Shown: in pieces, positions 13,137 through 19,281 of the stretch
Layout of the letters: the number at the start of each line of letters is the position of its first letter
Position numbering within the stretch: the first letter of the stretch is position 1
Origin: CAYUKK01 sp964445305
GTDB lineage: Bacteria; Acidobacteriota; Aminicenantia; Aminicenantales; UBA8522
Length of the DNA stretch: 19,281 nucleotides
NCBI GenBank assembly: GCA_964445305.1
Contig: CAYUKK010000139.1
Span: 1-19,281, forward strand
Direction: 5' to 3'
Program-made: the position numbers and the translations under genes
The notes under the pieces: model-generated
The model's input: only the letters and a program-made list of their open reading frames with translations
Database searches by the model: none
Told to the model about the DNA's origin: nothing

Positions 13137-14177
13137 ATGGAGAGGCGATATTTTCTGAAGATGGCTGGAGTTTCGAGCTTAGCTCTGGGCTTAGCTGCTC
13201 GGCCGCGTTTTGACGTCGGAAAGCCGAAGGCCACGAGGCCGAAGCGGTTGCAGCCAGGGGACAGAGTCGCCCTGGTCAGCCCGTCTGGAGCCACGGCAAC
13301 GCGTTTCGAAGTCCAGCTCGTCAAGGAGAGCATGGAGGCGCTCGGCTTTCAGGTGAAAATGGGCACCCATCTTTTCGACCGCTACGGCTACCTCGGCGGC
13401 CGGGACGAAGACAGGGCAGCCGACCTTATGGCCCAGTTCGCCGATTCGTCGGTGGCGGGGATCGTCGCCGTACGAGGAGGATGGGGCTGTGCCCGGATTC
13501 TTCCGCTTCTCGATTATGAGCTCATTCGCCGCAACCCCAAGGTCCTCATCGGGTATAGCGATATCACGGCCCTCCTCCTGGCTCTCCATGCCCGGACAAG
13601 GCTCATCACTTTTCACGGGCCAATCGGCCTCGACCCCTGGAACTCTTTCACCGTCCGCTACTTTCGGAAGATTATCATGGACGGTGAGGCGGTGACGATG
13701 GAGAACCCGGCTGAGGTCGGCGACCATCTGACTCAGGTCGACAATAGAGTCCAGACGATAGTTCCAGGTAAGGCATCGGGTATCCTCCTCGGCGGATGCC
13801 TGTCCATCATCTCCGCCCTGCTCGGCACAGAATACGTCCCGGCCTGGAAGGGAAGCATCCTTTTCGTCGAGGACGTCAACGAAGAGATCTATCGTGTCGA
13901 CCGGATGCTCACCCATCTCAGGCTGGCCGGTGTGCTTGCTCAAATCCAGGCTTTCATTTTTGGGCGTTGCACCGACTGCAACCCCGGCGAAGGCTACGGC
14001 TCCCTAACCCTGGAGCAAGTCCTGGATGACCACATCAAGCCGCTGGGCGTGCCCGCCTGGTATGGGGCGATGATCGGTCACATCCCGATGAAATTCACGA
14101 TACCTATCGGTGGAGAAGCCGAAGTGGACGCTGAGAAGGGGACCATCCAGCTCCTTCACCCGGCGGTCGTGGTCTAA
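13137..14177 (+). CDS. LD-carboxypeptidase-like serine peptidase (family S66) with Tat-type signal
   Basis: Peptidase family S66 includes LdcA, which trims L,D-tetrapeptides during murein recycling, and MccF, which cleaves microcin C. The 346-residue protein has the S66 layout: LQPGDRVALVSPSG (38-51), RGGWGCARILPLLDY (113-127), the nucleophile in GYSDITALLLALHA (Ser141), Glu245 in ILFVEDVNEE and His315 in GHIPMKF, matching the Ser-Glu-His triad. The N-terminus MERRYFLKMAGVSSLALGLAA is a twin-arginine signal (RRYFLK plus a mild hydrophobic stretch), so it is probably exported folded, unlike cytoplasmic E. coli LdcA. I chose the ATG at 13137 over an in-frame start inside etfA for that reason. 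It is the last gene of the plus-strand unit; its TAA overlaps the stop of the convergent receptor gene. Confidence 0.88.
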   Translation: MERRYFLKMAGVSSLALGLAARPRFDVGKPKATRPKRLQPGDRVALVSPSGATATRFEVQLVKESMEALGFQVKMGTHLFDRYGYLGGRDEDRAADLMAQFADSSVAGIVAVRGGWGCARILPLLDYELIRRNPKVLIGYSDITALLLALHARTRLITFHGPIGLDPWNSFTVRYFRKIIMDGEAVTMENPAEVGDHLTQVDNRVQTIVPGKASGILLGGCLSIISALLGTEYVPAWKGSILFVEDVNEEIYRVDRMLTHLRLAGVLAQIQAFIFGRCTDCNPGEGYGSLTLEQVLDDHIKPLGVPAWYGAMIGHIPMKFTIPIGGEAEVDAEKGTIQLLHPAVVV

Positions 14178-17100
14178 AAGGAGAGCTTGAGCGTGAAGCG
14201 GAGGGCCCTCTTCCCCAGGAGGGCTTTGGTCGCCTGATAGTCGGGCGCCAGGATGAGTCGGCCGGGCTGGTCCTTTCCTTCCATCAACGGTTCCCAGATG
14301 TCCGCATCGTTGAGGCCGGAGATGATTCTTTTCTGGCCGAGGACGTTGAGGACATCGATGATCAGACAAGCCCGGCTGTTCTCTCCAAGCCGAAAGTCTT
14401 TTTCCAGCCGGCTGTCCAGAAAGCTGAGGCCCTCTTCTCGCCGCGACCCGGCGGCTTCAAGATAGACGGGATAATAAATCCTTTCCGCCCCGTTCGCCAC
14501 GCACCAGTCGGCTGGCGGAAGAACCCTCGCCCTTCGCTCCCAGGGCATTCCGCTCTGATACTGGTAAAAAGCGCTGAGAAGAAAACCGAGCGGAAGCTCG
14601 ACCGCCGCCTGAAGCTTCAGCAAAACTGGCCGGTCACTCGTCAGCCTTCCAAGGCGGTTGACGAAGTAGTTGGGGTCAATGACCCTGGTCTCTACGGCGG
14701 AAAAGGGCTCGGGCTGACCACTGGCGTTCCCCTCTGTCTTGCTCAGGATGAGCGTTGCGGATAACTGCCAGCCCTGAGCCATCCTCCTGTCCACGCTCAA
14801 TTCAAGGGCGCGGTATTTTCTTTCGAGTTCAGCGACGTTGCGCCATTGCCTGAAGAGTGGGGGTGCGGCCAGGGATCGAGCGAATAGGGTGACAGTTTGG
14901 GCGGGAAAATCACCATTCGCGGGAACAGTCGTGGTGAAAGGAATCCAGTTTCCCTCGCTTTCCAGGGCATCGGACCATGTTTTTCCCGAATCCGGATGAT
15001 AGAGAACATCGGCGGCAATATTGCTCTCTCGTCGCGAGATGAGGCGAAAGCTCAGGGAGAGGCTCCGGCCGATGAATTGCTCCAGGCCTACGGTGATTTC
15101 CTCGGTTACGGGAGCGCTGAGGTCCTCATCGACGCGCTTGGCGAAATAGGCATCGCTCAGCGAGCGGAAATCCAGACTGAGAGGGCTGAATTCATCTTGG
15201 CTGTCGGGACGGCCATCGCCGTTGGCGTCGAGCCAGAAGAAGGAGAGTTGTGTCGGCGAAAGAGGGTGGAGGGGAAGCAAATCGCGTGGGGTCAAGTCAT
15301 CCCGGTAGCGGGCATAAGAAGCCTTGAGGAGCGATTTCCCCTCGCCCCAGAGGTTGACGACCAGGCCCAAGCGAGGGGAGAGGGATAACCAGGAGATGAG
15401 GTCGTCCCGATTGGCGAAGCTCAGGGTTGACCACGGGTTCAGCCCGCTGGGGAATTGCTCGGGGTAGGTCGCCTGTGTGTAGGGCTTGATGACCGCTTCG
15501 CCAACATAATAGGAAAGAGGGTTGGCGGATGTGGCTTTGCGAGCGCCGCTAAACCCTCCCCAAACGCGGTCGAGGCGGAGACTCAAGTTCAAGGTCAGGC
15601 GTCGGCTTAGCGTGACCACGTCGGAAACATAACCTCCAAGCCGCTGCGTTTGCCCGCGCACGAGCGAGGTTTCTGGCGCCGAGCCGCAGAGCCAGAAGGC
15701 GAGAAGCCCTTGGTCTGGGAAAAAACGGTTGTCAGGCCGGCGGTGGTCAAGGAACAAGAGGAGGTTGTTCTCCCGCCACCAGTCGATAGAGGAGGTCGTC
15801 TGGGAATAGCTGAAGGCCGCGTTCAGAGTATGTCGCATCCCGCCCCAGGCGGAGACGAGCTTTCTGGCTGACGCTTCTCCGTAAAGCTGTTCGATAAAAG
15901 TCTCGGCGTTGTAGTCAGCTCCGTTCAAAGGGCCATACCGGTCACCAGCGTCATCGCTCCAGAAGGCGGAGCGTGCTTGTTCTTGAAGGAGAGAGAGGGT
16001 GGTCCGGCGGAGATAGGAGGCTCTGGCTGAAACGACCGTGTCCTGGTTGAGAAAATAATGAGCAGCCCCGTGAAGGGCCAAAGCGTTATCCTTATCCAGG
16101 AGGTGCGTGGAAAGGAAGGGGATGTCGGAGGAGGGCTCTTCAGCCACGGGCTGATGGCCGTTGGTCAGGTTGACCCAGGCCGTGATTTGCGCCGCATTGA
16201 TGGGTCGGGCTGTCACCTTGAAGAAACCAGATAGACCGCGGCGCCACCAATCGTAACCCGAATGGATTTGGCCGCGGACATCCTCGAAGGGGCCAAGGAA
16301 GATACTCTCCTGGGATTGTCTGAAGAATCGGCCAGCGAGAAAAAACCAGGCGCGGTCAATCCAGATAGGCCCTCCCAAGCTGAGGAAAGGCTCGATATGA
16401 TTCTTGATGCCGGCGACGGCAGGCACTCCTTTTTCGGTCATCTCGGAGAGAGTCCACAAATCCTTGTTCCATGGGTCGAGGACGAAATTCAGGCCAAGGT
16501 CGCCCGAAACCTCATTTCCTCCGGAGCGGGTGATGATGTTGACATGCGTTCCTCCCGCCGGGGTCTGGGCCAGCGTTTGTGCTGCGCTCGTCACCTCAAG
16601 CTCTTCGACAACGGCCGAATCGGGGCTGAAGAGCGGTCTTAGGGTCAAGTTATCCGTCACATTGATGCCGTCGAGGCGGTAGGTGCTGTTCCTCCAGGCA
16701 CTTCCGAGAAAAGACAGATTTTTGTCATCTTCCTGGCCAGCCGAGAAAGCACCCGGCGCAGCCCGGAGAAGGGACGGAAAATCACGGCCGATGGGCAGGT
16801 GGCTGATGAGGGTTTTGTCCATCGACATCACCTGACGCGAAGATGTCATGTCGCCAGCGAGAGAGATTTTTCCCAGGCTTATCTCCTCTTCCTGCTCCGT
16901 GGCCGCCAATTTGACTCTTAGGAAAGCAGTCATACCAGGCCGCAAATGGACCGTCTCCAGGACATTGGTTTTAAAGCCTGGCTTTTCCGCGGTCAGGGTG
17001 TAGCCACCGCCTGGCAAGCAAGGAACATCAAAGAAGCCAGTCTTGTCCGTAAGAACGATCCGAACGCCAAGAAGAGAGGGCGAAGCGACGTAGACAGTCG

Positions 17101-17248
17101 CCGCCTCGATGGCTTCTCCTGAATCAGTGACGACAACCCCCTGGATAGCTCCTTCAGTCGCCTGGCTCCAGGCGAAGTGCCCGGTGAGGCTCAGGGTAAG
17201 ACAACAGACGAGCCACAAAGGCCGCAGCCAACCGCGCTTTTTCCTCAA
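14174..17248 (-). CDS. TonB-dependent receptor-like outer-membrane protein with N-terminal carboxypeptidase-regulatory-like domain
   Basis: A 1024-residue outer-membrane protein of the Oar-like type. Order of parts: a Sec signal peptide (RKKRGWLRP, then LWLVCCLTLSLTGHFAW, likely cut near WSQA), a carboxypeptidase-regulatory-like beta domain (about 34-116, GAIQGVVVTDSGEAIEAATV), a plug-like region (about 135-245, with LPIGRDFPSLLRAAPG, YRLDGINVTD, HVNIITRSGGN), and a long beta-barrel ending in aromatic RFTLKLSF, the usual barrel-assembly signal. I see no clear TonB box. The start is TTG at 17248: it follows a strong GGAGGGGG site and overlaps the TGA of the SBBP-repeat gene, and no ATG or GTG lies nearby. 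Such receptors often import polysaccharides, peptides or chelates, but the substrate here is unknown. Confidence 0.88.
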   Translation of the reverse strand: MRKKRGWLRPLWLVCCLTLSLTGHFAWSQATEGAIQGVVVTDSGEAIEAATVYVASPSLLGVRIVLTDKTGFFDVPCLPGGGYTLTAEKPGFKTNVLETVHLRPGMTAFLRVKLAATEQEEEISLGKISLAGDMTSSRQVMSMDKTLISHLPIGRDFPSLLRAAPGAFSAGQEDDKNLSFLGSAWRNSTYRLDGINVTDNLTLRPLFSPDSAVVEELEVTSAAQTLAQTPAGGTHVNIITRSGGNEVSGDLGLNFVLDPWNKDLWTLSEMTEKGVPAVAGIKNHIEPFLSLGGPIWIDRAWFFLAGRFFRQSQESIFLGPFEDVRGQIHSGYDWWRRGLSGFFKVTARPINAAQITAWVNLTNGHQPVAEEPSSDIPFLSTHLLDKDNALALHGAAHYFLNQDTVVSARASYLRRTTLSLLQEQARSAFWSDDAGDRYGPLNGADYNAETFIEQLYGEASARKLVSAWGGMRHTLNAAFSYSQTTSSIDWWRENNLLLFLDHRRPDNRFFPDQGLLAFWLCGSAPETSLVRGQTQRLGGYVSDVVTLSRRLTLNLSLRLDRVWGGFSGARKATSANPLSYYVGEAVIKPYTQATYPEQFPSGLNPWSTLSFANRDDLISWLSLSPRLGLVVNLWGEGKSLLKASYARYRDDLTPRDLLPLHPLSPTQLSFFWLDANGDGRPDSQDEFSPLSLDFRSLSDAYFAKRVDEDLSAPVTEEITVGLEQFIGRSLSLSFRLISRRESNIAADVLYHPDSGKTWSDALESEGNWIPFTTTVPANGDFPAQTVTLFARSLAAPPLFRQWRNVAELERKYRALELSVDRRMAQGWQLSATLILSKTEGNASGQPEPFSAVETRVIDPNYFVNRLGRLTSDRPVLLKLQAAVELPLGFLLSAFYQYQSGMPWERRARVLPPADWCVANGAERIYYPVYLEAAGSRREEGLSFLDSRLEKDFRLGENSRACLIIDVLNVLGQKRIISGLNDADIWEPLMEGKDQPGRLILAPDYQATKALLGKRALRFTLKLSF

Positions 17249-19281
17249 AGCGAGCCCCCTCCGCCAATATTCTTCTTTCCCGGCTTTTTAGCCTCTTGGG
17301 GGCGGAGAAGCTTTCGTTCCTCCCCCTGGTTCTTCCATTTATGAGCCTGAGCGGAACCAGAATCTGTCGCGACGATGGAAAAGAGCGCATCGCTCCTGTC
17401 GACTGGGTCGCCGTCGTCGGCTTCGCTTATCCGCACCAGACACTCCGTCGAGGGCGTGTCGGGGATTTCCCATTCGTAGACGCCGTCGTTTTCCGTGCGG
17501 TCGACAATCTCCATCCAGTTGAGACCGGAATCGGTTGTGTATTCGATGCGCACATCCCCCACCGGGACGCTTCCCGTAAGCCAGGTTATCTCTTGAGTGG
17601 TGCCCACGGGCCACTCTTCCCCTCCGTTGGGGGATGTGACGACAATGACAGCCACGTGGCTGATGATGAAGGCTCGGTCGCTTGTATCGGAGGGAATCCC
17701 GTCATCGGCTTCGCTGATGCGGATGTAGCAAGTCGTCGAGTCCACATCGGGGACGACCCAGGTAAAACGGCCATCGTTTTCCGTTTCAGCGGCGACAACT
17801 TCCCAGGTCGTGCCATCGTCAGAGGAAAATTCGATTCGCACCGGGCCGACATTTCCCACACTCCACCAGGTAATATCCTGCTTGAAGCCAGAGTACCAGA
17901 GCTCAACGCCGTTAGGAGAAATGAGAGTGATCGAGGTTTCCGCATACCCGGCCAGGAAGGCATCCCTTTTTCCCTGGAAGGCGGATGAGGGAAGGAGGGA
18001 TGAGGAAAAGTCAACGTCAGAGGAATAGGTGCTTCCGGTCAAATAGATGATTCCCGACCCCCCTTTTTCGACGACGACATCCTCTCCGAAATCAGCCCCG
18101 CTGCCTCCGAGATAGCCGCAGGAATCGAGCTTCGTACCGCCCTGTCCAACCTTAGCTAAGAACGCATCAAAACTTCCGTGGAAGGCAAGGTCAGGGCCCT
18201 CTTTGACCGGAAAAGAGTCGGGGTTAGAAGAGGTGAAGCCAGTGACGTAGGCGCATCCCCATTGGTCCACGCTAATGCCGTTGCCGACGTCATACCCGAC
18301 ACCGCCGATGAAGCCCGAATAGCTGAGAAAAGAGCCGCTGGACCAGACTTTGGCCACGAAGGCGTCATAGAACCCGCCGTTATAGGTCAAATCGGGTCCG
18401 AAAGCGAGGGGGAAAGAGTTCTCATCGGAAGCGGTGTATCCGGTGACATAAGCACATTTTGATGAGTCAAGCGCGATGGCCGTGGCCACATCCTCTTCTT
18501 TCCCGCCGATAAACCCGCAGTAAAGGAGGCTCTCTCCAGATGGCGAGACTTTAGCCACGAAGGCGTCCACGCCGCCGTTAGAAGAAAGGTCCGGACCGGT
18601 AACAACGGGGAAGAAGGTTTCGGTTGAATCCGTTGAACCGGCAATATAGGCTGCGCCTTCATCATCGACAGCTATGTCATAAGCATAATCTTCTCCCGGC
18701 CCGCTAATGAAGCCACAATATTCAAGCCCTTCCCCCGAGGCGCTGACTCGGGCGACAAACGCCTCATGATTTCCCGAGGCGGCAAGCGAAGGGCCGAGCT
18801 TGACGGGAAAAGTTGCGGCGTTAGAGAGGGTGTATCCAGTGACGTAGGCACGCCCCTGGGCATCGACCGCTACTCCCCGCCCATAATCATCGTGCGCGCC
18901 ACCAATAAACCCGCAGTAATCAAGGCCGGTGCCGGCGGGGTTAATCTTGGCAACAAAAGCATCGAGGCGGCCGTTGGCGGCGAGGTCCGGGCCTTTGAGC
19001 ACGGGAAAAGATGCCTCGGTTGAGCCGGTATAACCGACAACATAGGCATTGCCTGTTTCGTCGACGGCGATATCGTAAGCGAAATCTTTACCGGCGCCGC
19101 CGATAAACCCGCAGTAGACGAGTCTTGACGTGGCCGGGTCAATTTTGGCCACATAAGCGTCCACATCCCCTCCGCCGAAGCGGAGTTGAGGGCCGGCCAC
19201 CAGGGGAAAGCCTGAAGGAGAGTAGGTATAGCCAGTTATATAAACAGATCCGGCGCTATCAAGAGCGATGCCGTAAGCATA
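17245..19281 (-). CDS. Secreted SBBP-repeat (beta-propeller) protein with two C-terminal Ig-like domains, 5' end missing
   Basis: The open frame continues past the right edge, so the N-terminus and any signal peptide are not visible. The 678 visible residues contain seven copies, the last degenerate, of a roughly 66-residue SBBP-type repeat with the core YVTGYT...FP...GPDL...DAFVAK...YCGFIGG...D...IAVD. These are thought to form a beta-propeller. Two Ig-like domains follow (about 17931-17650 and 17646-17368), each starting SPNG-x-E and containing ITW, RIE, W, NDG, W-x-x-P, RISEADDG. The C-terminal tail is basic and glycine-rich (KKPGKKNIGGGGSL); I see no type 9 sorting domain or membrane anchor. 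The stop overlaps the TTG of the receptor gene, so the two are likely co-translated. Binding partner unknown. Confidence 0.85.
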   Translation of the reverse strand, partial: YAYGIALDSAGSVYITGYTYSPSGFPLVAGPQLRFGGGDVDAYVAKIDPATSRLVYCGFIGGAGKDFAYDIAVDETGNAYVVGYTGSTEASFPVLKGPDLAANGRLDAFVAKINPAGTGLDYCGFIGGAHDDYGRGVAVDAQGRAYVTGYTLSNAATFPVKLGPSLAASGNHEAFVARVSASGEGLEYCGFISGPGEDYAYDIAVDDEGAAYIAGSTDSTETFFPVVTGPDLSSNGGVDAFVAKVSPSGESLLYCGFIGGKEEDVATAIALDSSKCAYVTGYTASDENSFPLAFGPDLTYNGGFYDAFVAKVWSSGSFLSYSGFIGGVGYDVGNGISVDQWGCAYVTGFTSSNPDSFPVKEGPDLAFHGSFDAFLAKVGQGGTKLDSCGYLGGSGADFGEDVVVEKGGSGIIYLTGSTYSSDVDFSSSLLPSSAFQGKRDAFLAGYAETSITLISPNGVELWYSGFKQDITWWSVGNVGPVRIEFSSDDGTTWEVVAAETENDGRFTWVVPDVDSTTCYIRISEADDGIPSDTSDRAFIISHVAVIVVTSPNGGEEWPVGTTQEITWLTGSVPVGDVRIEYTTDSGLNWMEIVDRTENDGVYEWEIPDTPSTECLVRISEADDGDPVDRSDALFSIVATDSGSAQAHKWKNQGEERKLLRPQEAKKPGKKNIGGGGSL
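17255..17262 (-). promoter_or_regulatory. Ribosome-binding site supporting the TTG start of the receptor gene
   Basis: The minus strand reads GGAGGGGG six bases before TTG at 17248. Upstream in this frame there is a stop at 17288-17290 with no ATG or GTG in between, and the first downstream ATG would delete the signal peptide, so TTG is the only start that keeps a secreted protein. Confidence 0.7.
17935..19242 (-). repeat. Tandem 198-base coding repeats (SBBP units)
   Basis: Seven units on the minus strand: 19045-19242, 18847-19044, 18649-18846, 18451-18648, 18250-18450, 18046-18249 and a shortened one at 17935-18045. The first four steps are exactly 66 codons, then 67 and 68. The repeats are divergent at the DNA level, so they are old protein repeats and not recent tandem duplications. 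The Cys of YCGFIGG is Ser in the fifth unit, and the last unit lacks the motif altogether. At least one more unit begins beyond the right edge. Confidence 0.85.

Noticed and set aside
17935..19281. CRISPR array or recent tandem duplication
   Set aside because: The period is 198 bases, in frame and coding, with conserved protein positions but diverged DNA. This is an SBBP protein repeat and not repeat-spacer DNA.

Overview
The window reads as ordinary chromosomal DNA from a GC-rich, diderm (Gram-negative-type) bacterium with a partly anaerobic energy metabolism. Evidence for an outer membrane is a large TonB-dependent-receptor-like protein with an N-terminal carboxypeptidase-regulatory-like domain. 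Evidence for anaerobic or flexible electron metabolism is an Rnf operon plus an electron-transfer flavoprotein pair. Oar-like receptors, SBBP-repeat secreted proteins and Rnf together are common in Acidobacteriota and Candidatus Aminicenantes, so I lean that way, but this is inference from gene content and not a phylogenetic result. Nothing looks phage-, transposon- or CRISPR-derived.

Layout, left to right. (1) 1-2468, minus strand: rnfC-rnfD-rnfG(partial), tightly overlapped, with a consensus promoter at 2509-2536. (2) 2729-3853, plus strand: a YghO-like GNAT-fold protein, divergent from rnf; a 12-bp element recurs in inverted orientation at the rnf promoter and in this gene's leader. (3) 3861-6874, minus strand: a conserved 96-residue protein of unknown function followed by polA, with its own promoter at 6889-6916. 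(4) 6917-7212: a gene-free stretch between two divergent promoters that holds a strongly self-complementary, rod-like structure (7045-7177) ending in a T tract, the least explained element of the window. (5) 7213-14177, plus strand: a near-ideal promoter followed by yceD-rpmF-plsX-fabG-acpP-fabF-etfB-etfA and an exported LD-carboxypeptidase-like gene, spaced so that they can form one transcription unit. (6) 14174-19281, minus strand: a secreted SBBP-repeat protein with two C-terminal Ig-like domains (5' end outside the window), overlapping a TonB-dependent receptor-like gene that starts at TTG.

How they work together: YceD and RpmF serve ribosome assembly; PlsX, FabG, AcpP and FabF serve fatty-acid and phospholipid synthesis, although fabH and fabD, often found between plsX and fabG, are absent here. 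EtfAB carries electrons to or from acyl-CoA-type dehydrogenases, and Rnf couples ferredoxin:NAD+ electron transfer to ion pumping. The last two genes encode an outer-membrane receptor and an exported repeat protein that are probably translated in a coupled way.

No complete new multi-gene system is evident. The items most worth checking are the rod-like intergenic RNA or element, the shared element between the divergent rnf and GNAT genes, the 96-residue gene before polA, and the SBBP/receptor pair.
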